A DNA stretch of 64,000 bases from CAG-791 sp963593905 (GTDB taxonomy: Bacteria > Bacillota > Clostridia > Lachnospirales > Lachnospiraceae): positions 62,001-126,000 of the forward strand of contig CAVBBL010000003.1 in assembly GCA_963593905.1 (NCBI GenBank). The letters are read 5' to 3'. How positions within the stretch are numbered: the stretch's first letter is position 1; every line of letters begins with the position of its first letter. Both the position numbers and the translations under genes were made by a program. This document shows positions 17,412 to 25,943 of this stretch, piece by piece. The notes under the pieces are model-generated. The model was given only the letters and a program-made list of their open reading frames with translations, was not told the DNA's origin and did no database searches.

Positions 17412-17549
17412 CTTTTTTCCTTTCTGTTTTCTTATCTATCTCCTGTGCCGCAGCTCGCTCACTGCATCGTGAAGCAGAATCTCTACGGGTAAATCCGGCC
17501 ACGCGGCCACGTGATTATGCATTGACATCACATAAAAAGACTTCCTACA

Positions 17550-18407
17550 CTATTTTGTGCAAATCTTATCTTTAATTTTATTATATAATCCCTCTTTAAT
17601 GCCTGAAATTTGCATGATTTCTTCCGGTGCTCCAAAGCTTCCGTGAGACTCCCTGTAGGCTATGATGGCAGAAGCCTTGCTCTCTCCGATTCCCGACAAC
17701 GTCTGTAGTTCCTGCACTGTAGCGGTATTGAGATTGATTTTTCCTTCTGTCTGTGCATCAGCCTCAGCTGCCTCCTGACCGGATACAGTTTGTACGGACA
17801 TTACCTGATCGGACTGACTTTTCCGTATCAGACCATAGTTCTCAGATTGCTGATCTTTACTTCCTGTATCAGCATCTTCTCTACTGTTTTTACTGTTATC
17901 CTCTATAGCATTTGATGAGGTGCTTTCCTCATTGCTTTCCGTAGAATTTCCTGCAACGCCTGGGATTAGAATCTGATCCTCGTCCTGCAGAAGAGCAGCC
18001 TGATTGAGTACACTTACATCCCCCTCCGGCAAAGGTCCGCCCGCTGCCGCCAGGGCTTCATAGACTCTGGCGCCCTCCGGCAGTGCATAGACACCCGGCT
18101 TATACACTGCACCTTCTACGTCTACATAGATGCAGGAAACATTTTCTTCCTTTTTCGCAGAATCTGTTACGGAACTGTCGCTTTTCCCAGCAGAATCCAT
18201 CGATGTTCCTGCTGCTGTATTATCGGAATCCTGTAATTCCTGACCGGCATCTCCCACAGCCGTCACTGAAGTTCCATCCTCCTGCAGCAACATAATCTCA
18301 TCCCGCCTGTGACAGCCTCCCAGCAAAATCACCAGTAAAGCCATGAAAAGCAGGCACGCAGCGGATGCGAACCTGCTCGTTTCTATTTTCTTTCCTTTGT
18401 CATACAT
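17550..18407 (-). CDS. comEA: ComEA-like SLBB and helix-hairpin-helix DNA-binding lipoprotein
   Basis: A 285-residue DNA receptor for transformation. Signal anchor (AACLLFMALLVILLGGC, lipobox-like LLGGC) at 12-32, an SLBB domain at about 93-155 (IYVDVEGAVYKPGVYALPEG), a Ser/Glu-rich linker, and a C-terminal double HhH (INLNTATVQELQTLSGIGES then IMQISGIKEGLYNKIKDKIC). GGAGG is seven bases before ATG 18407; longer readings lack a ribosome site. The visible lipobox is unusual for ComEA, which is normally a plain membrane-anchored protein. Confidence 0.9.
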   Translation of the reverse strand: MYDKGKKIETSRFASAACLLFMALLVILLGGCHRRDEIMLLQEDGTSVTAVGDAGQELQDSDNTAAGTSMDSAGKSDSSVTDSAKKEENVSCIYVDVEGAVYKPGVYALPEGARVYEALAAAGGPLPEGDVSVLNQAALLQDEDQILIPGVAGNSTESNEESTSSNAIEDNSKNSREDADTGSKDQQSENYGLIRKSQSDQVMSVQTVSGQEAAEADAQTEGKINLNTATVQELQTLSGIGESKASAIIAYRESHGSFGAPEEIMQISGIKEGLYNKIKDKICTK

Positions 18408-18604
18408 CGTGCAGTCCTCCAGGCAGTAATGCCCGGCGTCCCCGCCGCACGCTGTATTCATTTTATCGAAATCCGGTGGAAATAACAAGCATCTTCTAAT
18501 CCGGTCATGTTGACTTCCATTTCGCAGGCGCTTTTCGCCGACGGAATTCTCATTTCTGTGCAGTTCTGTGCAAAGAGCCAATGAGGATCACAGCGTCGTC
18601 CTCG

Positions 18605-20008
18605 TTATTCTTCCTGTATACCCCCATCCGCTGTGGACGAGCCTTCCCGCTCCATCAATGCCGCATTGATATCTACAGGATCCGGTGTATCCACCACCTG
18701 GGCGGTAAAGCTTTCTCCATTTATCTGTGTCATGATCTGTTCATACAGGCTCTTCAAAGTCTCGCCTGCATTCGCACCATTCCAGACCTGGGCAAAAGAA
18801 TTTTCCAGATAAACCCAGAAATTGGCTGTCTGACGCATCTTGGGCACAGGTTCCGACTCCACATAAGCATCATAAAACCCATTCATGTGATCGTCACTGT
18901 AAGTATAGCCACTCTGGGCCAATGCCTTTCCGGTGCGATCGTAGAAATCATCATTATGGTAATAGATCATGTACTGAATAAAGTGATCTGCCGCTTCCTG
19001 TTCCTCAGAATAGCCATTGATAGCCAGGCACTGGGTAACCGACATGGAGCGACTCTTTAAATCATCGGTAAGATCAGGGATTCTGGACACTCCATAGGAG
19101 AAATCTGCTGTCCCGTCTGCCACAGCCTCCCGCATTCTCTTAGCCGCATCTGTAGTGGCCACGGTAAAGACCATCCGTCCGTTCACAAAATCATCCATAA
19201 CGCTGTCATAGTCCACCGAAGAAGTGTCGATAGAGAAGAACTGGGTCAGCTGCTGATATAGCTGCATACACTGGATCGTGTCCGTATTGTAAATATCGAT
19301 CTGAGACACATCATCTCCGGCCCTGCCGCCTAAATTCAGATAATTGCCGATCACATAATAATTATAAAAAATATCTCCTACATCCCAGCTGAAGACAGAC
19401 TGTACCCCTTCCGGTGCATCGAAAGAATCCGCCAATGCCAGAATATCCAATACAGTGTCCGGGATGGCCTCCTGCAAGGATATTCCCGCATTATCCGCCA
19501 TCATCTGCAGATATTCTTCGTTATAGAGAAAAGCTGCCGTCTCGAAGTAGAAGGGATAGGCCACCACATTTCCCTGCCAGGTCACTGCATTAATAGCAGA
19601 TTGGGGAAAAATAGCCGTATCCTCGAATTTAGACTGATCCTGCAAAGAGGTGGTCAACCCCGCCAGAGAAGCTCTGCCCAGAGAATCATTGCTGATCACA
19701 TAGAGGTCTGGCAGATTTTCACCTGCCACAGAAGCCTTATTGATAGCCTCCAGATATTCTGCAGCATCCTTTAGTACCGGCTCCACCCTGTATTCGTCCT
19801 GTGAGGAATTATATTCCACCGTCACCTCATTGAGGTAGTCTGTTAACCCCTCATCGTTATACCAGAGATAAAGCGTCATTTTTCTGGAAAAAAGGGAATC
19901 GCCCCCGGCGTTCCCTTTTACCGTGCCATTCATCATGGCAATATAGATAATTCCCGCCAGCAAAGCCAGCGCAGCCACTGCAGACCAAAGTCTGGTTCTA
20001 AGCGTCAT
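18605..20008 (-). CDS. Extracellular solute-binding protein (family 1 type), anchored
   Basis: A 467-residue type II periplasmic-binding fold resembling sugar ABC receptors: TLYLWYNDEGLTDYLNEV at about 45, DLYVISNDSLGRASLAGLT near 105, and MVFTVATTDAAKRMREA near 275. Residues 8-27 form one hydrophobic helix without a lipobox, so it is membrane-anchored or secreted. It starts 4 bases after the argD stop and so reads as the last gene of the arginine operon. No ABC permease or ATPase is nearby, so whether it still transports anything is open. Confidence 0.8.
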   Translation of the reverse strand: MTLRTRLWSAVAALALLAGIIYIAMMNGTVKGNAGGDSLFSRKMTLYLWYNDEGLTDYLNEVTVEYNSSQDEYRVEPVLKDAAEYLEAINKASVAGENLPDLYVISNDSLGRASLAGLTTSLQDQSKFEDTAIFPQSAINAVTWQGNVVAYPFYFETAAFLYNEEYLQMMADNAGISLQEAIPDTVLDILALADSFDAPEGVQSVFSWDVGDIFYNYYVIGNYLNLGGRAGDDVSQIDIYNTDTIQCMQLYQQLTQFFSIDTSSVDYDSVMDDFVNGRMVFTVATTDAAKRMREAVADGTADFSYGVSRIPDLTDDLKSRSMSVTQCLAINGYSEEQEAADHFIQYMIYYHNDDFYDRTGKALAQSGYTYSDDHMNGFYDAYVESEPVPKMRQTANFWVYLENSFAQVWNGANAGETLKSLYEQIMTQINGESFTAQVVDTPDPVDINAALMEREGSSTADGGIQEE

Positions 20009-20011
20009 GGA

Positions 20012-21229
20012 TCAGCTATTCTCCTCTAAGAATTCATCTATGCATTCATTCAGAATAGAGAGCATCTCATCGATATGCTTCTCTTCCACAATCAGCGGCG
20101 GCACAAAACGAATGATGTTCGGCCCGGCATTAATAAGAATCAGTCCCTTTTCCATTGCCTTTAAAATAATGCCGCCCACCGGCCTGTCAAAGACAAGTCC
20201 CTGCATCAATCCTGCTCCTCGGCGAGCCAGGATGCAGCGATGGCTCTTCACCATGTCATTGAGCTTCTGCTCAAAGACAGGTGCTACCTCTCTTACATGT
20301 TCCACCAGGTGAAGCTCCTCATAGAGATCCAGCACCTTATTCACAGCTGCTGTAGCCAGCGGATTTCCACCATAAGTGGTGCCGTGATCTCCGGCAGAGA
20401 GAGAGTGGTCTGCCACTTTCTGGGTCATCAGAAATGCCCCTACCGGCACACCGCAGCCAAGTGCCTTGGCGGTGGTCATGATATCGGGCTTGATGCCGAA
20501 TTTCTGCCATGCATACATATAGCCGGTCCGGCCCATGCCGCACTGTACTTCATCAAAGATCAGCAGGATATCTTTTGCATCGCAAATTGCCCGAACCTCC
20601 TTCAGGAAGCTCTCCTCAGCCGGCACCAAGCCGCCCTCGCCCTGTACCACTTCCAGAATGATGGCCGCTGTCTTGTCCGTAATCTGATTGCGCACGCTTT
20701 GAATATCATTAAGGCGGGCAAAATGCACATTAGCCACCATAGGGCCATAAGCCTCACGGTACTTAGGGTTGCCTGTGACAGAAAGCGCGCCATAGGTACG
20801 GCCGTGGAAGGAATGCTCCATGGCAATCACCTCGTGATCTGAGCGGCCGTCCTTTAAGTAAGCATACTTCATAGCCGCCTTGATGGCACCCTCTACAGAC
20901 TCTGCACCACTGTTGGTAAAGAAGACTCTGTCCATGCCGGAAACTTCTTTCAAACGATGCGCTGCCTTAATAGCAGGCTCATTATAATAGTAGTTGGAGG
21001 TGTGGATGATCTTATCGATCTGTTCCTTTAAGGCGTCATTATACTTCTCATTGTGATAGCCTAGTGCGAATACCGCAATGCCCGCCACAAAATCCAGATA
21101 TTCCTTTCCATCCGCATCATACAGATACATGCCATTCCCGTGATCGATGACCAACGGATACCGATTATAGGTGTGCAGAAGGTCTTCTTCTGCTTCCTTG
21201 ATCAATGCTGCTGTCTTTTCCTCCGCCAT
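20012..21229 (-). CDS. argD: Acetylornithine aminotransferase
   Basis: PLP enzyme that converts N-acetylglutamate semialdehyde to N-acetylornithine. 405 residues. Signatures: FVAGIAVFALGYHN, FFTNSGAESVEGAIKAAMKYA, the Asp of ILIFDEVQCGMGRTG and the cofactor lysine in MTTAKALGCGVPVG. GGAGGAAGCT precedes ATG 21229; the ATG four codons earlier (21241) also has GGGAG and cannot be excluded. Part of the argC-GNAT-argJ-argB-argD operon. Confidence 0.96.
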   Translation of the reverse strand: MAEEKTAALIKEAEEDLLHTYNRYPLVIDHGNGMYLYDADGKEYLDFVAGIAVFALGYHNEKYNDALKEQIDKIIHTSNYYYNEPAIKAAHRLKEVSGMDRVFFTNSGAESVEGAIKAAMKYAYLKDGRSDHEVIAMEHSFHGRTYGALSVTGNPKYREAYGPMVANVHFARLNDIQSVRNQITDKTAAIILEVVQGEGGLVPAEESFLKEVRAICDAKDILLIFDEVQCGMGRTGYMYAWQKFGIKPDIMTTAKALGCGVPVGAFLMTQKVADHSLSAGDHGTTYGGNPLATAAVNKVLDLYEELHLVEHVREVAPVFEQKLNDMVKSHRCILARRGAGLMQGLVFDRPVGGIILKAMEKGLILINAGPNIIRFVPPLIVEEKHIDEMLSILNECIDEFLEENS

Positions 21230-21345
21230 AGCTTCCTCCATCTGTGTACTCCCTCTGTGTCTGTAAACTATGTCTCAGAGCACACCTCTATCTCTTTATT
21301 GTAATCTCTTTCCCTTAATTTGTGAACCAGCAATGCAAAGACACA

Positions 21346-22245
21346 TTACTGAGGAAGTATATCCTTAGCCTCATCCGGATAGAACATGGTACCGATACCG
21401 TGATTGGTAAAGATTTCCAATAACAGACAATGTGCGATGCGGCCATCCAGAATATGTACTCTGTTTACGCCGCCTCTGACAGCTGCGGTACAATTAGCCA
21501 GCTTCGGAAGCATACCACCGCCGATATATCCCCCGGCGATGAGTTCATCCGCAGCGGACACGCTGATTCGGGAAATAAAGGAAGACTTGTCATTGATATC
21601 CTTATACAGGCCTTCGATGTCTGTCAGGAATACCAGCTTATCAGCCCCCACTGCTCTGGCAATGGCGCAGGCTGCGTCATCCGCATTGATGTTATAGGTG
21701 TCAAAATCATCGTCCATACCGATAGGCGCCACGATAGGCAGGTAATCCTTCTCCAGCATATCATAGAGGATCTGAGGATTCACATCGGTAATTTCTCCCA
21801 CGTAGCCGATGTCCTCACCGGTGTTGGCATACTTTTTCTTTACATGTAAAAGGCCGCCGTCCTTACCGGTGATCCCACAGGCCTTGACACCCAGTTCCTC
21901 CACCATGGATACCAGATTCTTACCTACCCGGCCGAGCACCATCTCCGCAATCTCCATGGTCTCCTCATCGGTGACGCGAAGACCGCCGATGAACTTTGCC
22001 TCCTTGCCGCTCTTTTCTACCCAGCGGCTGATCGCCTTGCCGCCGCCGTGAACAATGATAGGCTTAAAACCTACCAGCTTTAAAAGGGTGACGTCCTTGA
22101 TGACATTTTTCTGCAGTTCTTCATTACTCATGGCAGAACCGCCGTATTTTACCACGATAATTTTCCGATTATACTGTTGGATATAAGGCAGAGCCTCGAT
22201 GAGGACTTCTGCTTTCTTCTGTGCTTCATCTACGTACTGTTCCAT
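21346..22245 (-). CDS. argB: Acetylglutamate kinase
   Basis: Second step of arginine synthesis: phosphorylates N-acetylglutamate. 299 residues. KIIVVKYGGSAM (phosphate-binding), IIVHGGGKAISRW and DGGLLHVKKK are the amino-acid-kinase motifs. The N-terminal helix (AQKKAEVLIEALPYIQQYN) is the extension typical of hexameric, arginine-feedback-inhibited enzymes. AGAGG precedes ATG 22245 with a cassette A hairpin upstream. Confidence 0.97.
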   Translation of the reverse strand: MEQYVDEAQKKAEVLIEALPYIQQYNRKIIVVKYGGSAMSNEELQKNVIKDVTLLKLVGFKPIIVHGGGKAISRWVEKSGKEAKFIGGLRVTDEETMEIAEMVLGRVGKNLVSMVEELGVKACGITGKDGGLLHVKKKYANTGEDIGYVGEITDVNPQILYDMLEKDYLPIVAPIGMDDDFDTYNINADDAACAIARAVGADKLVFLTDIEGLYKDINDKSSFISRISVSAADELIAGGYIGGGMLPKLANCTAAVRGGVNRVHILDGRIAHCLLLEIFTNHGIGTMFYPDEAKDILPQ

Positions 22246-22307
22246 TTTTACCTCTTTATGCTGCAGCTTTTCTGCGCTACTTAAAGAAAATTCGTAAAAC
22301 GGATTCT
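22246..22307 (-). repeat. Hairpin plus Shine-Dalgarno cassette A (argB)
   Basis: Minus strand: GGAGAATC...GAATTTTC block, then GCGCAGAAAAGCTGCAGC hairpin, then ATAAAGAGG and the start. Blocks and order match the leader of hisA at 52816. Confidence 0.55.
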
Positions 22308-22330
22308 CCTTATTTCTCTAGTTTTCTTTA

Positions 22331-23563
22331 TCAGCTTCTGTAATCCGCATTGATCTTCACATAATCGTAAGTCAGATCACATCCCCAGGCGGTGGCACTT
22401 GCCTCACCACTGTGCATATCTGCCACGATGCGCACGCTCTTGCCGGATAAGAATTTCGTTGCCATCTCTTCGCTGTAATCCGCTGCTGCCCCGTTCGTAT
22501 AGATCAGCATCTGCTCACCGTCCTTTTCAAAGAACAGATCCACCTTTTCCGGATCAAAGGAGACACCGGCATAGCCAAGAGCGCAGAGAATTCTGCCCCA
22601 ATTCGCATCATTGCCGAACATAGCTGCCTTGGTCAGATTGGAGCAGATCACGGATTTAGCCAGAATCTTGGCATTTTCCTTTGTATCCATATGGATAACA
22701 CTGGCTTCTACCAGCTTAGTAGCACCCTCACCGTCTCCGGCCTGCATCTTTGCCAGGTCGGTACATACAGCCTGCAATGCCTGATACAGTTCCACATAGC
22801 CGGCATCCTCCTGGGAAGTTATTTTCGTGTTGCCGGCCAGACCATTGGCCAGTACCAGACAGGTATCGTTGGTAGAGGTATCTCCATCTACGGAGATCAT
22901 GTTAAAGGTGTCCTTTGTAATCTCGGAGAGCATCTGCTGCAGCAGACTCTTTTCCACTGCTGCATCCGTGGTGATATAAGCCAGCATAGTGCACATGTTG
23001 GGGTGAATCATACCGGATCCCTTGCTCATGCCGCCGATGGTCACTACAGCATCACCTGTTTTAAACTGATAAGCACTTTCCTTGGGATAAGTATCTGTGG
23101 TCATGATGGCTTTGGCTGCTGCAAGTCCCGCCTCCAGCGTTTCTTCCTTTGCCCCGGCCAATGCTGCTGCGCCGGCTTTGATCTTATCCACCGGCAGCTG
23201 CATGCCGATGACACCGGTAGAACCAAGTAATACAGCATCTGCCGGAATCTGCAGTGCCTGTCCTGCTGCCTCCGCGGTGGCCTGACAGTTTGCTCTGCCT
23301 TGCTCACCGGTGCAGGCATTGGCGATACCGGAATTAGCCACGATCGCCTGTACAAAAGGTGCCTCTGCCACCTTCTCTTTGTCCCACTGTACCGGCGCTG
23401 CCTTTACCACATTGCTGGTAAAAACGCCCGCCGCCACGCAGGGCTCTTTGCTGTATACCATCGCCATGTCCGTGCGGTTCTTATACTTAATCTGTGCCTG
23501 CACAGCCGCTGCCGCAAAGCCCTTCGGGGCAGTCACACCGCCTTTAATCTTTTCGATGCTCAT
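22331..23563 (-). CDS. argJ: Bifunctional ornithine acetyltransferase / N-acetylglutamate synthase
   Basis: Transfers acetyl from acetylornithine to glutamate, recycling the acetyl group. 410 residues, full length. ANSGIANACTGEQG and the self-cleavage/nucleophile site LLGSTGVIGMQLP (Thr) are present, as are MIHPNMCTMLAYI and SVDGDTSTND. The presence of ArgJ means the cyclic pathway is used. Preceded by the GNAT gene (29 bases) and followed by argB. Confidence 0.97.
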   Translation of the reverse strand: MSIEKIKGGVTAPKGFAAAAVQAQIKYKNRTDMAMVYSKEPCVAAGVFTSNVVKAAPVQWDKEKVAEAPFVQAIVANSGIANACTGEQGRANCQATAEAAGQALQIPADAVLLGSTGVIGMQLPVDKIKAGAAALAGAKEETLEAGLAAAKAIMTTDTYPKESAYQFKTGDAVVTIGGMSKGSGMIHPNMCTMLAYITTDAAVEKSLLQQMLSEITKDTFNMISVDGDTSTNDTCLVLANGLAGNTKITSQEDAGYVELYQALQAVCTDLAKMQAGDGEGATKLVEASVIHMDTKENAKILAKSVICSNLTKAAMFGNDANWGRILCALGYAGVSFDPEKVDLFFEKDGEQMLIYTNGAAADYSEEMATKFLSGKSVRIVADMHSGEASATAWGCDLTYDYVKINADYRS

Positions 23564-23592
23564 TGGATTATCCTTCTTTCTGTTTTATCTTA

Positions 23593-24063
23593 CTATCTGT
23601 CCTGTTCGATGAAGCGATAAATATTTTCTTTGTTCAATGTAAAATCATAATAGTTCAGATCTTCTCGTTTTGTCCATCCAATCTGTTTCCAGAAGGCATT
23701 GCCGATATCGTTTACGGTAAAGGCAATCAGGGAGACCTTGTTGACATGTTCCTTACGCAGGGCATTCATACAATGGGCTACCATAGCTTTGCCAATGCCC
23801 TCCATACGGTATTCTTTCTGTACGCATACATGATATAGACACCCCCGACGTCCGTCATTGCCGCACAGAATGGCGCCCACCACGTGTCCGTCAGCCACAG
23901 CTACCACGCTAAGTCCCGGGTTTCGCTGTAAAAAGCGCTCTACTCCCTCCCTGGAATCGTCAATACTGCGAATGGCAAATCCCTTAATGGTCATCCACAG
24001 TGCGTAAACCTGATCATAATCTTCTATCGTCATGGCGCGAATCTGCGCCGGTTCCTTCTGCAT
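23593..24063 (-). CDS. GNAT-family N-acetyltransferase in the arginine operon
   Basis: A 156-residue GNAT fold: IRAMTIEDYDQVYALW at the N-terminus, VVAVADGHVVGAILCG (strand 4), the acetyl-CoA loop VQKEYRMEGIGKAMV (Q/RxxGxG/A) and NAFWKQIGWTKRED. It is inside the arg operon between argC and argJ. Because ArgJ only recycles acetyl groups, a separate glutamate acetyltransferase is useful to prime the cycle, so a short ArgA-like role is plausible but unproven; it could also acetylate another amine. Confidence 0.8.
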   Translation of the reverse strand: MQKEPAQIRAMTIEDYDQVYALWMTIKGFAIRSIDDSREGVERFLQRNPGLSVVAVADGHVVGAILCGNDGRRGCLYHVCVQKEYRMEGIGKAMVAHCMNALRKEHVNKVSLIAFTVNDIGNAFWKQIGWTKREDLNYYDFTLNKENIYRFIEQDR

Positions 24064-24241
24064 ATTCTTCCTTTCTATGCCGCAGCTCGCCTGCAGCTAC
24101 ACGAGGAGAAATTCAAAAAAGCGATTTCTCCGCTGTGATTAAACCGAATGTCGTTTTACGACATTTGCTTAATCACTGATGACTTTTACGACATCAATGC
24201 AGTTTCAGGGAAATGCCATGCGGCATTTCCTTGAAACTTTT
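24064..24241 (-). repeat. Leader cassette A plus multi-hairpin palindrome (GNAT leader, copy A1)
   Basis: In gene orientation: a 17-bp stem (24201-24238, loop of 4, one mismatch), a long TTAATCAC/GTGATTAA hairpin, a GGAGAAAT/ATTTCTCC-type hairpin, then the GCAGGCGAGCTGCGGC block and AAAGG before the GNAT start. It fills the whole gap from the argC stop to the GNAT start. Four other copies are at 45785, 50326, 52816 and 60346. Confidence 0.8.
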
Positions 24242-24242
24242 C

Positions 24243-25334
24243 CTAAGGCAATACCGGCACCATGGAGATACCTGTCTCCTCCGGCAGACCAAAGAGCAGA
24301 TTCATATTCTGCACTGCCTGGGAGGCTGCTCCCTTCATCAGATTATCCAGCGCCCCCATCATGATCACACGGCCTGTACGGGCATCTACCTTGCAGTTTA
24401 CATCCACATAATTGCTGCCCTCTACAAATCTGGTCTCCGGGCAGACGCCGTCCGGAAGCACACGTACAAAACGCTCTTTATCATAATATTTCTTATATAC
24501 ATCCCGCAATTGTTCCTGGGTAGGGAGATTTCCGGCAGCGTCCGGCACCAGAGATGCATATTCCGTCACCAGAATACCTCTGTTCATAGGAACCAGATGA
24601 GGCGTAAAGGTGATCGTAATGTCCTTGCCGCAGGCATAGCCAAGCTGCTCCTCAATCTCCGGCGTATGACGGTGGGTCGCCACCCCGTATGCCTTGGCGC
24701 TCTCATTGACTTCGCAGTAAAGGTTCGCCACCTTACCGCCCCTGCCGGCGCCGGATACACCGCTTAAAGCATCCACCACCAGTGTATTGGGATCAATGAG
24801 TCCCTCTTTTACCAGGGGATATGCAGTCAGAATGGAACAGGTGGTGTAGCATCCTGGATTAGCCAACAGTCTGGCACTTGGAATATCCTTGCGGTTGATC
24901 TCCACCAATCCATAGACGGCGCCCTCTATTAATTCCGGTGCCTGATGATGAATCTTATACCATTTTTCATAGACAGATACGTCCTTTAAACGGAAATCCG
25001 CACTCAGGTCGATGATTTTTGTCTTTTCCAACAATTCCTTAGTAACAAAGGAAGCACAAGCGCCCTGAGGCGTAGCGGTAAAGATCACATCCACTTTCTC
25101 AGCCAACCTGGTGATTTCTTCCTTCATCCGCTCCGTGTCATCATCTATACAGGTCAGATCAATAATCTCATAAAGATTGCCGAATACAGAGGCAATCTTC
25201 TGATCGGCATAGCTGCGTGAGCCCACAAAAACAATCTCCACCCCGGGATGATATGCCAGAAGCTTGATGATCTCCGCCCCGGCATAACCCGTCGCACCGA
25301 TGATTCCTACTCTGATCTTTCCTGTACTGCTCAT
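24243..25334 (-). CDS. argC: N-acetyl-gamma-glutamyl-phosphate reductase
   Basis: NADPH-dependent third step of arginine synthesis. 363 residues. VGIIGATGYAGAEIIKLL (nucleotide fold), catalytic Cys in ANPGCYTTCSI and HRHTPEIEEQLG are diagnostic. The C-terminal tail is ~15 residues longer than usual. First gene of the operon with promoter and ArgR box at 25526-25555. Confidence 0.97.
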   Translation of the reverse strand: MSSTGKIRVGIIGATGYAGAEIIKLLAYHPGVEIVFVGSRSYADQKIASVFGNLYEIIDLTCIDDDTERMKEEITRLAEKVDVIFTATPQGACASFVTKELLEKTKIIDLSADFRLKDVSVYEKWYKIHHQAPELIEGAVYGLVEINRKDIPSARLLANPGCYTTCSILTAYPLVKEGLIDPNTLVVDALSGVSGAGRGGKVANLYCEVNESAKAYGVATHRHTPEIEEQLGYACGKDITITFTPHLVPMNRGILVTEYASLVPDAAGNLPTQEQLRDVYKKYYDKERFVRVLPDGVCPETRFVEGSNYVDVNCKVDARTGRVIMMGALDNLMKGAASQAVQNMNLLFGLPEETGISMVPVLP

Positions 25335-25525
25335 AACTGTTCTCTCCTATTATTCATTGCTTATATTTCATCGTCGAATACAGCCCCGCCGGCTGCATAG
25401 ACTTTCTTATTATATCTCCAATCGACAGATGTACAATCCCTTTATCTTCTTTTATTAAGAAATTCTGCATATAATAAGGAATGTTTCCTGCCGGTTTTCT
25501 TCTTTTCTTCGTCTTATATTGCATA

Positions 25526-25555
25526 ACTATACATCCATTATGCATATTATGCAAG
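25526..25555 (-). promoter_or_regulatory. argC promoter overlapped by an ArgR-like box
   Basis: Minus strand TTGCAT (25549-25554), 17 bases, TATAGT (25526-25531). The spacer and -35 carry the palindromic TTATGCATATTATGCAAG (25538-25555), matching the AT-rich TGNAT-ATNCA pattern of arginine repressor boxes. Binding here would block RNA polymerase. The ~190-nt leader that follows is AG-rich and has no recognised riboswitch. Confidence 0.7.
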
Positions 25556-25823
25556 CATTTTTCATTCCATTCATGCCTTTTGATAAACAAAGTGATTGTT
25601 GTACAGACCTATCTCCTCTATTGTTTTTAATAGAAGAATAACCTTAAAAATTGACAAAAAGTAATATCTCGGCGTTTTGCAGAATGGATCTCCTTCTTTA
25701 TATTATGCACCGGTTTGGCATAGTTTGCAGGGAAACGGAAGGATAGTATCCGATGCGCTTTCAGAGTGTGCCGGACGGGCCCTCCTATCTGTGCATCCCC
25801 GCATCAGACGAGGTACAACCAAA

Positions 25824-25880
25824 TTATGCATAATCATGTATATTTTTGCACTTGCATTTGACTATATGATGTTGTATAGT
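25824..25880 (+). promoter_or_regulatory. argG promoter and ArgR-like box
   Basis: TTGCAT (25852-25857), 17 bases, TATAGT (25875-25880): the same hexamers and spacing as the argC promoter. TTATGCATAATCATGTATA (25824-25842) just upstream is a likely ArgR box. The rest of 25335-25943 shows no gene I can support. Confidence 0.7.
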
Positions 25881-25943
25881 GTTTAAAGCGCGGACAGCAA
25901 TCCGGCTGATCCGTTAATATTGAATATTTGGAGGCATTTTCCC

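Noticed and set aside
25354..25590. 78-codon minus-strand frame upstream of argC
   Set aside because: It runs across the argC promoter and ArgR box, and a start at the in-frame ATG 25524 would be almost leaderless without a ribosome site. Its Lys/Arg-rich start is tempting as an arginine leader peptide but unsupported.
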